64,000 bases of DNA from Aliigemmobacter aestuarii (GTDB taxonomy: Bacteria; Pseudomonadota; Alphaproteobacteria; Rhodobacterales; Rhodobacteraceae). The translations under genes and the position numbers were made by a program. The stretch lies in NCBI RefSeq assembly GCF_004799285.1, contig NZ_SSND01000001.1, positions 868,001 to 932,000 on the forward strand. Direction: 5' to 3'. Below the pieces are notes generated by a model. That model made no database searches, was not told the DNA's origin, and worked only from the letters and a program-made list of their open reading frames with translations. Every line of letters starts with the position of its first letter. The stretch's first letter is position 1. Shown in pieces: positions 26,762 through 42,271 of this stretch.

Positions 26762-27778
26762 ATGCCCGCCATCACCGAACCGAAACTGATTTCCGGCAAT
26801 GCCAACATGCCGCTGGCCAAATCCATTGCGCGGCGGATGTCGATGCACCGGGGGATGAACGTCGGGCTGGTGGACGCGCGGGTCGAACGGTTCAACGACC
26901 AAGAGGTCTTTGTCGAGGTTTATGAAAACGTCCGGGGCGAGGACATGTACATCATCCAGCCCACCTCGAACCCGGCCAACGACAACCTGATGGAACTGCT
27001 GATCATTGCCGACGCGCTGCGCCGGTCCTCGGCGGACCGGATCACCGCGGTCATCCCCTATTTCGGCTATGCCCGGCAGGACCGCCGCGCCAAGGCGCGC
27101 ACGCCGATCTCGGCCAAGCTGGTGGCGAACCTGATCACCCAGGCGGGCGTCGACCGGGTGCTGACACTGGACCTGCACGCGGCCCAGATCCAGGGGTTCT
27201 TCGACATTCCGGTGGACAACCTCTATGCCAGCCCCGTCTTCGCGCTGGACATCGAACACCATTTCAAGGGCGCGATGGATGACATCATGATCGTCTCGCC
27301 TGACGTGGGCGGCGTGGCCCGCGCGCGCGAACTGGCCAAGCGGATCAACGCGCCCCTCTCGATCGTCGACAAGCGCCGCGAGAAGGCCGGGGAAGTGGCA
27401 GAGATGACGGTCATCGGCAATGTCACCGGCAAGAAATGCATCATCGTCGATGACATCTGCGACACGGCCGGCACGCTGTGCAAGGCGGCCGAAGTGCTGA
27501 TGGAGAACGGCGCCTCGGAAGTGCATTCCTACATCACCCACGGCGTGCTGTCCGGCCCGGCGGTAGAGCGGGTGCAGAATTCGGTCATGAAATCGCTGGT
27601 GATCACCGATTCCATCGAACAGGGCGACAAGGTGAAGGCCGCGCGGAACATCCGCATCGTGCCGACCGCGCCGATGTTCGCGCAAGCCATCCTGAACATC
27701 TGGAACGGAACCTCGGTATCGTCGCTGTTCGACACCGAAACGCTGGTGCCGATCTACGAAGGCATGTATTCGCGCTGA
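26762..27778 (+). CDS. prs: Ribose-phosphate pyrophosphokinase
   Basis: A 338-residue PRPP synthase, transferring pyrophosphate from ATP to ribose 5-phosphate for nucleotide, His and Trp synthesis. Seen are [20 protein letters not shown] (catalytic flexible loop region), [20 protein letters not shown], and the PRPP-binding [18 protein letters not shown]. The N-terminus ([20 protein letters not shown]) is slightly longer than in E. coli, as is usual in alphaproteobacteria. The upstream 128 nt hold no gene. Confidence 0.97.
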   Translation: MPAITEPKLISGNANMPLAKSIARRMSMHRGMNVGLVDARVERFNDQEVFVEVYENVRGEDMYIIQPTSNPANDNLMELLIIADALRRSSADRITAVIPYFGYARQDRRAKARTPISAKLVANLITQAGVDRVLTLDLHAAQIQGFFDIPVDNLYASPVFALDIEHHFKGAMDDIMIVSPDVGGVARARELAKRINAPLSIVDKRREKAGEVAEMTVIGNVTGKKCIIVDDICDTAGTLCKAAEVLMENGASEVHSYITHGVLSGPAVERVQNSVMKSLVITDSIEQGDKVKAARNIRIVPTAPMFAQAILNIWNGTSVSSLFDTETLVPIYEGMYSR

Positions 27779-27808
27779 CCCGCCGGGGACGGGGCTCGGC
27801 GCAGGGGC

Positions 27809-28159
27809 TTAGTAAAGGTCCCAGTCGTCCTCGTCCTTCACCGGGCCGATCGCCATCCAGTCGGCCCGGATACGGGCGATGCGGGTATCGCCCCAGGTGC
27901 GAAAGACCAGGTGGAATTCCTTTGCTGTGACGTTCTCGGCGGTGATGTCGGCGCGGGCGTTCGTCTTGTGGTCGGTGTCCCACATCGAAATCGACACCAT
28001 CACGCTGGGTGGCGCACGGAACGGTTCCTTGAATTTCACGATGTGCCGGCTTTCCCGGTCGCCGCTGCCGGTCCACATCACGCCGTCGTCGGCAAAGTCC
28101 GAAAACAGCACGCGGCTGCCCTGATCGATGCCGACCGACGCTGAAGAAATCCGCCGCAT
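27809..28159 (-). CDS. H-type lectin domain protein
   Basis: A 116-residue protein consisting of one H-type lectin domain: GIDQGSRVLFSDFADDGVMW at the start, IVKFKEPFRAPPSVMVSIS and WDTDHKTNARADITAEN in the middle, FRTWGDTRIARIRADWMAIG near the end. The domain binds N-acetylgalactosamine in animal agglutinins; bacterial ligands are unknown. No signal peptide is seen. I use the ATG at 28159 because an AAGGGG lies upstream of it, between it and the alternative ATG at 28180. It lies downstream of atpC beyond a terminator. Confidence 0.82.
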   Translation of the reverse strand: MRRISSASVGIDQGSRVLFSDFADDGVMWTGSGDRESRHIVKFKEPFRAPPSVMVSISMWDTDHKTNARADITAENVTAKEFHLVFRTWGDTRIARIRADWMAIGPVKDEDDWDLY

Positions 28160-28230
28160 GTTCGAAAAATCCCCTTCCACCGCTTTGCCTTATACCGCAA
28201 TCCCGGCCAAAATTGGGTAGGATAATGAAA

Positions 28231-28257
28231 AAGGCCCCACGAAAACGCGGGGCCTTG
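28231..28257 (-). terminator. Intrinsic terminator of the atpHAGDC operon
   Basis: On the minus strand AAGGCCCCGCG, loop TTTT, CGTGGGGCCTT, then TTTC. The stem is 11 bp with one A·C mismatch. It lies 20 nt after the atpC stop. Confidence 0.8.
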
Positions 28258-28277
28258 ATCGCATGTTCTGTCTCGCC

Positions 28278-28676
28278 TCAGTGGCCGAGACCCGCCTTCA
28301 TCGCCAGGATGTCGTTCACGGCCTTTTCGGCCATGTCCCGGTCTTCCGGCAGGGCCGCGGCCGCCAGTTCACGCGCCTCGGCAAGGATGTCGTCCAGCAC
28401 CGTTCCGGTCGCTTCCTCGGACGGCACCGCCTTTTCGGCCAGAACGCTGACCGAGGTGGCGTTGATCTCGGCGAAGCCGCCGGTGACGGCATAGGACTTG
28501 ACGCCCTCGGCGCTCGTCACCCGCAGAACACCGGGGCGCAGGGTGGTGATGGTGGCCGCGTGGCCCTCCATCGCCGTCATGTCGCCGTCGGCGCCCGGAA
28601 TCTGGACCTCGGTCGCGGCAACGGAGGCAAGCCTCCGCTCCGGCGAGACAAGATCGAATTGCAGGGTGTTGGCCAT
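28278..28676 (-). CDS. atpC: ATP synthase F1 epsilon subunit
   Basis: A 132-residue epsilon subunit: [20 protein letters not shown], then [19 protein letters not shown] and [20 protein letters not shown], the beta-sandwich of the family. The C-terminal helices are shortish. The subunit is part of the central stalk and can inhibit ATP hydrolysis. It is the last gene of the F1 operon, 10 nt after atpD. Confidence 0.97.
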   Translation of the reverse strand: MANTLQFDLVSPERRLASVAATEVQIPGADGDMTAMEGHAATITTLRPGVLRVTSAEGVKSYAVTGGFAEINATSVSVLAEKAVPSEEATGTVLDDILAEARELAAAALPEDRDMAEKAVNDILAMKAGLGH

Positions 28677-28686
28677 TCCCGCCCCC

Positions 28687-31016
<2,330 letters not shown>

Positions 31017-31041
31017 CTACCTGCTCCTTATGGCCCCGCCC

Positions 31042-32579
<1,538 letters not shown>

Positions 32580-32580
<1 letters not shown>

Positions 32581-33140
32581 TATCCAACCTCTTTCATTGC
32601 ATTCTGGAGAGCCGCGAGCTTCGACTTGACCGAAGTGTCGATCATGATCGAGCCCAGCTTGACGACGAGACCGCCGATGAGGGCTTCATCGACGGCGGTT
32701 TTCAGTTTCACGTCCTTGCCGACACGCGCCTTCAGCGTCGCGGCGAGTTTCTTGGCCTGCGCGGCCGAAAGCTTGGCGGCCGAGGTGACCTCGGCGGTCA
32801 CTTCGCCCTTTTCTTCGGCGATGCGGGCGCGGATGTCGGCCAGCATGTGCGGCAGCACGAACAGGCGGCGGTTCGCGGCCATCAGCGCCAGAGTGTTGGT
32901 CACGGTCGCCGAAAGACCCATCTTTGCGGCGATGGCGGCAATGGCCTTGCCCTGATCCTCGCGCGAGAGGATGGGGCTATCGATCAGCGACCGCAGGTCG
33001 GCGCTGGCGGCAAGAGCCGCGTCAAGCGCATCGACATCGCCTTCAAGCGCCGCAAGGGCGCCCTCTTCCTTGGCGAGTTCGAAAACGGCGGTGGCGTAAC
33101 GCGCGGCAATGCCGGAGGAGATCGAAGCTGGTTCGGACAC
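32580..33140 (-). CDS. atpH: ATP synthase F1 delta subunit
   Basis: A 186-residue delta subunit linking F1 to the peripheral stalk. It begins [20 protein letters not shown] after the initiator and ends [20 protein letters not shown], the conserved C-terminal block. I start it at the GTG at 33140, with AAGGG upstream, as in related Rhodobacteraceae; the frame continues to 33200 without homology. First gene of atpHAGDC; the F0 genes are not adjacent, as expected for this order. Confidence 0.96.
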
Positions 33141-33242
33141 GTCAACCCTTCCGATGTCTTGGCCCCTTGGCACCGCGACAAGCGCACGGGATAGAGGCAT
33201 TCCTAAGCCGCATGCGGGCGCATGCGTCCAAAAGTCGTGGCG

Positions 33243-33271
33243 TCTCTAGCAGAGGCATCAGAACCTCGCAA
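33243..33271 (-). promoter_or_regulatory. Candidate promoter of atpHAGDC
   Basis: On the minus strand TTGCGA and TAGAGA are spaced 17 bp apart, about 100 nt before the atpH GTG. It lies in the 273-nt gap between the methyltransferase gene and atpH, which otherwise holds no gene. Confidence 0.35.
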
Positions 33272-33413
33272 CCTCCTATGTCGCGGGATTCCGGTTGTTA
33301 GCGGCTGTCTTTTCCGATGACCTGCGTCAGCTTAGCGCAGGGATGGGAAATTGCCGCTTTCCGGCGCAGGTTTTCGCCCCGGATTGCATGCTGCGGCGGG
33401 TCCGGCGGGTGAA

Positions 33414-34172
33414 TCACCCCTTGGGCAGGCGCGGGCTGGGAACCGGCTGGCCGACCCCTTCCAGCACCCGCAACGGACGGCGCACCACGGCGCCAAGCCC
33501 GCCACGGGTGGGGGCATAGACCTGCTTGGAGGCTTCCACCATCAGCACCCCGCCCGCCAGCCAGGGCGCGAACCGCCGCCCCGCGCCTTCCAGCACCCCC
33601 GCCATCCGCATCCAGAACCGCTGATGCGAGGGCGGCGCATGCAGCACCGAAAGGTGACGCTCGGGCGTGAACTCGTGACGGCGCAACTGCGCTTCGAGCT
33701 GGCTCAGCGAATAGGGCCGCCCGAAGCCGAAGGGTGTGCCGTCGCGCCGCGCCCAGAGGCCCGACCGGTTCGGCACGACGAAAACCGCCCGCCCGCCGGG
33801 GCCAAGCACGCGATGCGCCTCGGCCAGCACGGCCGAGGGGTTTTCCGATGTCTCAAGCCCGTGCATCAGCACCAGCCGGTCGACCATGCCCGTGGCCAGC
33901 GGCCAGTTCGTTTCCTCGCAAAGGACCGAGACATTTTCCATCCCCGCGGGCCAGGGCATCACGCCCTGCGGCGCGGGCATCAGGCCGATCACCCGGCGCG
34001 CGTCGGTCAGGAAGGGGCGCAAGAGCGGCACGGCAAAGCCGAAGCCCGCCACGGTCTGGCCCTGCGCATTCGGCCAGAAGCTCACCAGCTGATCGCGGAT
34101 CGCGCGCTGCGCCACCCGGCCCAGCTGGGTCCGGTAATAGAAATTGCGCAGGTCAAGCACATCCAGATGCAT
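33414..34172 (-). CDS. Class I SAM-dependent methyltransferase
   Basis: A 252-residue protein beginning [19 protein letters not shown]. It has a methyltransferase-11-like core: [15 protein letters not shown] in the SAM-binding position, [20 protein letters not shown] and [20 protein letters not shown]. The first glycine-rich motif is weak. This family is frequent beside gloB in alphaproteobacteria; the substrate is unknown. I use the ATG at 34172; the open frame to 35012 lies antisense to gloB and is spurious. It diverges from gloB across 63 nt. Confidence 0.87.
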   Translation of the reverse strand: MHLDVLDLRNFYYRTQLGRVAQRAIRDQLVSFWPNAQGQTVAGFGFAVPLLRPFLTDARRVIGLMPAPQGVMPWPAGMENVSVLCEETNWPLATGMVDRLVLMHGLETSENPSAVLAEAHRVLGPGGRAVFVVPNRSGLWARRDGTPFGFGRPYSLSQLEAQLRRHEFTPERHLSVLHAPPSHQRFWMRMAGVLEGAGRRFAPWLAGGVLMVEASKQVYAPTRGGLGAVVRRPLRVLEGVGQPVPSPRLPKG

Positions 34173-34235
34173 TGCATTCGCGGCCCGTTCCGGGGACAGT
34201 CGGGGGAGATCATACCCGACAAAGCCGGAAAGACC

Positions 34236-35003
34236 ATGCCGCTCGAACTGGTGACGATTCCCTGCCTCGCCGACAATTATGCCTTTCTGCTGCATGACCC
34301 CGAAACGGGCGACACGGCTCTTTTCGACGCGCCCGAGGCCGCGCCGGTCCTTGCCGCGCTGGAAAGCCGCGAATGGCGGCTGACCGACATCTTCCTGACC
34401 CACCATCACGGCGACCATATCGACGGGGTGGCCGCGATCCGCGCGGCGACCGGCGCCAGGGTGGCGGGGGCCGCGGCCGATGCGCACCGCCTGCCCTCCC
34501 TCGACCGCGCCTTGAAGGAAGGCGACATCGTCACCGTGGGCACCGAGGCGGGTCATGTGATCGACGTGCCCGGCCACACCGTCGGCCACATCGCCTTTCA
34601 CTTCCCCGAAAGCGGTCTGGCCTTTACCGGCGATAGCCTGATGGCGGGCGGCTGTGGCCGCCTGTTCGAAGGGACACCTGCACAGATGTGGGACAGCCTT
34701 TCCAAACTGGCCGCCCTGCCCGCCTCGACCCGGATCTGTTCGGGCCATGAATACACCCAGTCCAACCTGCGCTTTGCCCTGACCGTCGACAGCACGAACC
34801 CCGCACTGGCCGCGCGCATGATGCGCGTGGTCAAGGCCCGCGCCGAGGGCCGGGCCACCGTGCCCTCGCGCCTTTCCGGAGAATTGGCGACCAACCCTTT
34901 TCTTCGCGCCTCCGACCCCCATATCAGAAGGACGCTCGGGCTGGACGGGGCGAGCGATCAGGAGGTCTTTGCCGAACTCAGGGCGATGAAGAACCGCTTC
35001 TGA
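34236..35003 (+). CDS. gloB: Hydroxyacylglutathione hydrolase (glyoxalase II)
   Basis: A 255-residue metallo-beta-lactamase-fold enzyme that hydrolyses S-lactoylglutathione, completing methylglyoxal detoxification. The dinuclear metal motif is [15 protein letters not shown] (HxHxDH). Further ligands are in [29 protein letters not shown] and [11 protein letters not shown], the last with the glutathione-binding Tyr. The C-terminal HAGH domain ends [13 protein letters not shown]. It starts at the ATG at 34236 and diverges from the methyltransferase gene. Confidence 0.96.
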   Translation: MPLELVTIPCLADNYAFLLHDPETGDTALFDAPEAAPVLAALESREWRLTDIFLTHHHGDHIDGVAAIRAATGARVAGAAADAHRLPSLDRALKEGDIVTVGTEAGHVIDVPGHTVGHIAFHFPESGLAFTGDSLMAGGCGRLFEGTPAQMWDSLSKLAALPASTRICSGHEYTQSNLRFALTVDSTNPALAARMMRVVKARAEGRATVPSRLSGELATNPFLRASDPHIRRTLGLDGASDQEVFAELRAMKNRF

Positions 35004-35187
35004 AACGATCACGCCGCCGTTCGATCTGCCGCCTGCCGATCACATTTTGCGACGACATCCCGCAAAAGCGCCAAATCCGGCAATTAGCACTTGAAGCCCG
35101 GGCAAAAGAACCGAAGTCTAATAGTATGAGGCCATGGTCGACGCGGGCCCCACGGCCCCCCAGACCGCAGGACGGGAGCGCAAAAGC

Positions 35188-37502
<2,315 letters not shown>

Positions 37503-37506
<4 letters not shown>

Positions 37507-38465
37507 CCCGCGCGGCCTGCGCGCTGATATTGGCCCTCGCCTGCCCGGCGGGGGCCTTTGAATTGAACTGGCCGGTCGATTGCACGCCGGGCGAAACCTG
37601 TTTCATCCAGCAATATGTCGATCGCGACCCCGGCCCCGGCGTCACCGATTTCGCCTGCGGGACGCTGGCCTATGACGGGCACGAGGGCACCGACATCGCC
37701 CTGCCGTCGCTTGCCGCGTTGCAGGCCGGCGTGACGGTTCGCGCAGCGGCCCCCGGCACGGTCCTTGGCGTTCGCGACGGGATGCCCGACATCCTGGTCT
37801 CGGATCCTGCCGCGCCGCCGCTTGAGGGGCGCGATTGCGGCAACGGCGTGGTGATCGACCACGGGCAGGGCTGGCAGACCCAGTATTGCCACATGGCGCG
37901 CGGGTCGGTCGCGGTGCGCAGCGGCGACAGCGTGGCGGCGGGCACGCCGCTCGGGCAGGTCGGCCTGTCGGGCCGGACAGAGTTTCCGCACCTGCACGTC
38001 ACCGTCCGCAAGGATGGGCAAACCGTCGATCCGTTCGACCCCGACGGCACGCTGGCCTGCGGCGAAACCGCGCCACCGCTCTGGTCCGATCCGCCCGCCT
38101 ACCGGCCCGGCGGGTTGATCGCGGCGGGGTTCGACATCGCCGTGCCGAAATACGAGGCGGTCAAGGCCGGAATGCCCGCGCGCGCGGTCCTGCCCGCCAA
38201 GGCGCCCGCGCTGGTGATCTGGGGCTATTACTTCGGCAACCGGGCGGGCGACGAACTGCGCTTGACGATCACCGGCCCCGAGGGCGAGGTGATTTCCGAA
38301 ACCGTCCCGCTTGACCGGACACAGGCGCAGGCCTTTCGCGCGGTGGGAAAACGGCTGCGCGGCCCGTCCGGCTGGCCCGTGGGCGATTACACTGGCGAGG
38401 CCGTCCTGATCCGCGCGGGCGCCGAGATCGACCGGATCGTCATCGCGGCACGGATCGACGGATGA
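37503..38465 (+). CDS. M23-family (LytM) peptidoglycan endopeptidase-like protein
   Basis: A 320-residue exported protein. A short signal peptide (ACALILALACPAGA) precedes a LytM domain with zinc ligands HEGTDIALPS (HxxxD) and HLHVTVRKDG (HxH), and a cysteine-containing YCHMARG between them. Members cut peptide cross-links in peptidoglycan or act as activators. A C-terminal beta-rich part (VIWGYYFGNRAGDELRLTIT) follows from about residue 225. Several Cys pairs suggest disulfides. It overlaps clpA and the next gene by 4 nt each. Confidence 0.88.
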
Positions 38466-38764
38466 CGGGCGCGCCTCCGCCCGACATCGCCGCCGCGATC
38501 CTCGATATCCTGATCCGCCGACGCGGGATCAGCCTGACCGGCAACAGGGAAAGCTATTCCCATATCCGCCGCGAGGGCGGGCTTTGGCTGCAGGTGGACG
38601 GTGACAGCATCACCCGGGAAGAGACCGAGACGCAGGTTCAGGATGACGATATCCTGCGCGCCACCTTCTGGAAAGCGCGCGACCGGCTGGGCCATTACGG
38701 CCCCGATGACGGGCGCGTCAGCTGGCAGGATGTTCTGGACTGGCTGCAGGACGGCGGGCAATAG
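38462..38764 (+). CDS. Conserved-looking small protein of unknown function
   Basis: A 100-residue protein I do not recognise. It reads as a small mixed alpha/beta protein (AAAILDILIRRRGISLTGNR and GRVSWQDVLDWLQDGGQ) with no signal peptide, membrane segment or cofactor motif. It overlaps the M23 peptidase stop by 4 nt, so it is the third gene of the clpA operon. Codon use matches its neighbours. Convergent with the OmpA-like gene across 14 nt. Confidence 0.7.
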   Translation: MTGAPPPDIAAAILDILIRRRGISLTGNRESYSHIRREGGLWLQVDGDSITREETETQVQDDDILRATFWKARDRLGHYGPDDGRVSWQDVLDWLQDGGQ

Positions 38765-38778
38765 CCCGCCCCGCCGCG

Positions 38779-40404
38779 TCAGCGTTCGGTCAGTTTCAGT
38801 TCGATCCGCCGGTTCTGCGCCCGCGCCTCGGCGCTGTCGCCGCTGGCGACGGGCTGATATTCGCCAAAACCCGTCGCCGCCATCCGGTTTGGCGGAAAAC
38901 CCAGTTCATCCTGCATGAAACGCACCACCGAAAGCGCGCGGGCCTGGCTCAGTTCCCAGTTGTCGGCGAATTCGCCCTGACCGGACAGGGGCACGTTGTC
39001 GGTATGCCCATCGACCCGGATCACCCAGTCGATCCCCGGCGGGATCTGGCCCGCGACCTCGTTCAGCGTGGCCACCACCCCGGCGATCTGCGACCGGCCC
39101 TCGGGCGCCAGATCGGCCGCCCCCGGATTGAACAGCACCTCGGAGGAAAAGACGAACCGATCGCCCACGATCCGCACGCCCTCGCGCCCCGCCAGAACCT
39201 GCCGCAACTGCCCGAAGAATTCCGACCGGAAGCGTTCCAGATCCTGCTTTTCGGCCTCAAGCCGCTTGCGTTCGGCTTCTTCCAGTTCGGCGCGGCGCTT
39301 CTGTTCGGCGGCCACCTGCGCCAGCGCGGAGTTCAGCTGCGATCCCAGCGATTCAAGCTGGACCCGCGCCGCCGCGTCCTTTTCGGCCGCCGCGTCCAGC
39401 AATCCCTGCAACACGCCCAGTTGCGCGGTCAGCTGCGCGATCTGTTCGTTCAACAGCGCCACGCGCCGTTGCGCCTCGGCCGACTGCGCCTGTTCCTCGG
39501 ACAGCGCCTTTTCGGCGGCGGCCAGAAGCGCATCCTTCCCGGTCACATCCTGCGCCTGGCGGGCGGCTTCGGTCTGGGCCGCCGCCAGCAGGGTCAGCGT
39601 TTCCTCGGCGCGCTTGCGCTGTTCTTCCAGCGCCAGGGTCATGGCGATCAGTTCCGCATCCGCCCCCGCCAGCCTTTCGCGCAGCGCCTGAAGGGCCGCG
39701 GCATCGGCCAGACGGGCGGTTTCGGCTTCGGTCAGGGTGGTTTCGGCCGCGCTGGCCCTTGTTTCGGCATCGGCCGTCCGCCTGCGAAGATCGGCGATCA
39801 GCACCTCCAGCGCCTCGCGTTGTGCGGCGGCAAGGCGTGCGGCCTCGGTCTGGGCGTCGACCTCCTGGCGCGCGGTGGCCAGCGCCAGCCGCATCGCCTC
39901 GGCGTCGGAAATCAGGCGCGCTTCGGCGGCCTTCAGATCCTCGACCGAGGCCGTCAGCGTCGCCACATCGCCCCGTGCGGCGTCGCGTTCGGCCAGAAGG
40001 GTCGCCACCTGTTCCTCGAAACTCGCGATCCGCGTCTGCGCGGCGGCCAGTTCGCCCTCGCGCGCGGTCAGCTGGCCGGTAAGCGTGGCGATCAGTGCCG
40101 ACTGTTCCTCGCCCCGCGCTTCGGCCGCGGTCAGGTCGGACCGCAGGCGCCCGATGTCGGCCTGCAACTGGCTGGCGCGGTTGCGTTCCAGCCCAAGCGC
40201 ATCAGCCAGACTTGCGACCTGCGCGGTCAGCGCGTCAAGTTCGTCATCCTGCGAGGAAATGGTTTCGCGCAGGACAGATTGAACCAGCATGAAGATGGTC
40301 AGCACGAACATCAGGACCATCAGCAGCGCGGTCATCGCATCGACGAAACCGGGCCAGATGACCCCGTCGCCCGTTCTGACCGATCCGCGCCGCGCCAGCG
40401 CCAT
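38779..40404 (-). CDS. MotB/OmpA-like protein with a long coiled-coil stalk
   Basis: A 541-residue inner-membrane-anchored protein. A short cytoplasmic start leads to one membrane helix with Asp22 (WPGFVDAMTALLMVLMFVL), in the position of the ion-binding Asp of MotB/ExbD-type stators. About 340 residues of Glu/Ala/Leu-rich coiled coil follow (about 48–395). A C-terminal OmpA-type peptidoglycan-binding domain ends it (VIRVDGHTDNVPLSG and NRRIELKLTER). With the ExbB/MotA-like partner 3 nt upstream it should form a proton- or sodium-driven complex spanning the periplasm; the driven process is unknown. Confidence 0.85.
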   Translation of the reverse strand: MALARRGSVRTGDGVIWPGFVDAMTALLMVLMFVLTIFMLVQSVLRETISSQDDELDALTAQVASLADALGLERNRASQLQADIGRLRSDLTAAEARGEEQSALIATLTGQLTAREGELAAAQTRIASFEEQVATLLAERDAARGDVATLTASVEDLKAAEARLISDAEAMRLALATARQEVDAQTEAARLAAAQREALEVLIADLRRRTADAETRASAAETTLTEAETARLADAAALQALRERLAGADAELIAMTLALEEQRKRAEETLTLLAAAQTEAARQAQDVTGKDALLAAAEKALSEEQAQSAEAQRRVALLNEQIAQLTAQLGVLQGLLDAAAEKDAAARVQLESLGSQLNSALAQVAAEQKRRAELEEAERKRLEAEKQDLERFRSEFFGQLRQVLAGREGVRIVGDRFVFSSEVLFNPGAADLAPEGRSQIAGVVATLNEVAGQIPPGIDWVIRVDGHTDNVPLSGQGEFADNWELSQARALSVVRFMQDELGFPPNRMAATGFGEYQPVASGDSAEARAQNRRIELKLTER

Positions 40405-40407
40405 GGC

Positions 40408-41595
40408 TCAGCCCCCCGTCCGGCCGGTGGCCACGCGCGACAGCTGCCTGACCGCCGCCGTAAGCGCCGTCAGATCCGCCCGCAGGTCGGCCACGCTTTC
40501 CTGACGCCCGGCGGAGATCTCTTCGAGGATGCGCAGAAGCTGCACGTCGATCGACCTCAGGCGCATCCGGCTTTCGGCATCTCCGCCGCCCTCGCCGCCG
40601 CCAAGGGCCGCGATCACGCGTTCCTGGCCTTCGGCGATCCGTTCCAGCGCGGGCAGAAGCGCCGCCGACTGGCCCTCGCCTTCGGCCATGCGGTCGGTCA
40701 GGCGCCCGACGGACTGGACCATCTCGGCGATCCGTTCATCCAGAAGCGCGCGCCGCGTGTCGGTTTCCGCCTGCATCTGATGCAGCGCGTCAAGCTGCCG
40801 CGTCAGGTGATCCAGAACCTGCACCACCGTGCCCGCCTCGCCCTCGCCCGCGCCGTCACCATCGGCCCCGGCAAAACCGAGCCGGGTAAAGGAGGACAGC
40901 CATTCCTCAAGCTCGCGGTAGAACCGGTTCTGCCCGTGGCCGGCGAAAAGCTCCAGCAGGCCCACGACCAGCGATCCCACCAGCCCCAGAAGCGAGGATG
41001 AAAACGCCGTGCCCATGCCGCCAAGCTGCGCCTCAAGGCCGCTCATCAGCTTGTCGAAGACCTCAAGCCCCGATTGCCCTTCCTCGGGCTTCAGCGCGCG
41101 GATGGTTTCCACCACCGCCGGCACGGTGGTCGCAAGGCCGTAGAATGTGCCCAGAAGCCCCAGGAAAATCAGCAGGTTCGCCAGATAGCGCGTGATGTCG
41201 CGCGCCTCGTCGATGCGGGTGGCGACGGAATCGAGGATCGACCGGGCGGAGGAGGCGGAGATCTGCATCTCGGCCCCCCGCGCCCGCAACAGCGCGGCCA
41301 GCGGCGCCAGCAGCCGCGGCGCATGGCCCTGTTCCGCGCGCGCCTGAACGAAAGCCTCGATCCAGCTGACCGACTGCACAAGTTGCACGACCTGCCAGAT
41401 GCAGGACAGGATGCCGATCACAAAGACGAACCCGATGAACCCGTTCAGCATCGGATTGGCCCAGAACACCCCCGACACCATGGGATAGGCCACCCAGGCG
41501 CCCGCGATGAAAAGGCCGATCACGATCAGCATCAGGGTGATCTGGCGGATGGGCTGGGTGAAGACCGGCTTCACCGCGGCTCTGCTCTTGTCCAT
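40408..41595 (-). CDS. ExbB/TolQ/MotA-like proton-channel family protein
   Basis: A 395-residue membrane protein with four predicted helices: about 17–40 (ITLMLIVIGLFIAGAWVAYP), 46–70 (FIGFVFVIGILSCIWQVVQL), 140–165 (LANLLIFLGLLGTFYGLATT) and 185–212 (GTAFSSSLLGLVGSLVVGLL). The last two carry the MotA/TolQ/ExbB channel signature. A cytoplasmic helical tail of about 180 residues follows, which is long for ExbB and recalls MotA/ZorA-type proteins. I use the ATG at 41595 with GAAGG upstream; the frame to 41658 lacks support. Operon with the OmpA-like gene. Confidence 0.85.
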   Translation of the reverse strand: MDKSRAAVKPVFTQPIRQITLMLIVIGLFIAGAWVAYPMVSGVFWANPMLNGFIGFVFVIGILSCIWQVVQLVQSVSWIEAFVQARAEQGHAPRLLAPLAALLRARGAEMQISASSARSILDSVATRIDEARDITRYLANLLIFLGLLGTFYGLATTVPAVVETIRALKPEEGQSGLEVFDKLMSGLEAQLGGMGTAFSSSLLGLVGSLVVGLLELFAGHGQNRFYRELEEWLSSFTRLGFAGADGDGAGEGEAGTVVQVLDHLTRQLDALHQMQAETDTRRALLDERIAEMVQSVGRLTDRMAEGEGQSAALLPALERIAEGQERVIAALGGGEGGGDAESRMRLRSIDVQLLRILEEISAGRQESVADLRADLTALTAAVRQLSRVATGRTGG

Positions 41596-41668
41596 CGGAA
41601 GGTGTGGCCCCTTCGTTTCGATGTCCCGACAATAGGGGCAAGCACGAGCCTCTGCCAAGCGGTTTGGC

Positions 41669-42208
41669 CTAGGGTCGCTTCAATTCCGCGACACGGGCTG
41701 CCAGCCATTCCAGATCGGCATCACCGATGCCCAGTTCGGAAAGGTGCGCGGCCGTGTTGAACAGATATTCGCAGTTCGGCCCGCGCCCGCCGACCGCGCC
41801 GGCGATGATCCGCGCCTGTTCTTCCAGCGCCAGACCGCCGCAATACTGCCAGTGCGCGGGATCGATCACATAGGTCAGCGCCGTCACCTCGGCACCGCCC
41901 TCAAGGCTGAGGGCCAGCCACTCTTCAAGGTAGGCCGACGAGATCAGTTCGCGTTCGCGCAGCGCGGCCAGGGTTTCGTCCTCGGCGCCTTCGGCCACAC
42001 GGAAGGCCACGCCGTCGCAGTGCGCGCCCCCGGCGCGGTCCAGCGCCAGCACGAGGCCCGGCCTTTCCTCGGTTCCGCGATGATGGATCGACCGCATGCA
42101 GAACGACCGGTGCCACCCGGCCAGACGCGCGACACGCCGTTCGGCCACCGGAAAACCGGGATGCCAGATCAGCGATCCGTAGCCGAAAACCCAAAGCGGG
42201 GTATGCAT
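41669..42208 (-). CDS. ChaC-family gamma-glutamylcyclotransferase
   Basis: A 179-residue ChaC-type enzyme that cleaves glutathione to 5-oxoproline and Cys-Gly. The signature WVFGYGSLIWHPGFP opens the protein, SIHHRGTEERPGLVLAL follows, and the catalytic Glu is expected in ALRERELISSAYLEEW. The C-terminal GPNCEYLFNTAAHLSELGI is also conserved. Start ATG at 42208 by family length. It diverges from the DUF2125 gene. Confidence 0.93.
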   Translation of the reverse strand: MHTPLWVFGYGSLIWHPGFPVAERRVARLAGWHRSFCMRSIHHRGTEERPGLVLALDRAGGAHCDGVAFRVAEGAEDETLAALRERELISSAYLEEWLALSLEGGAEVTALTYVIDPAHWQYCGGLALEEQARIIAGAVGGRGPNCEYLFNTAAHLSELGIGDADLEWLAARVAELKRP

Positions 42209-42271
42209 CACACTGGCCCTCCGTCGGGATTGGCTGATAATGGGAGAGCGGACAAAGGAAAAGGGGCGAGG

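Noticed and set aside
33351-34235. A longer gloB beginning upstream at 33351
   Set aside because: The upstream part of that frame lies antisense to the methyltransferase gene. The family start ([17 protein letters not shown]) is at 34236.
38779-41595. A Zorya-type antiphage system
   Set aside because: The channel/OmpA pair resembles ZorAB in plan, but no ZorC, ZorD or ZorE-like gene is adjacent, and the stalk is far longer than in ZorB. The neighbours are housekeeping genes.
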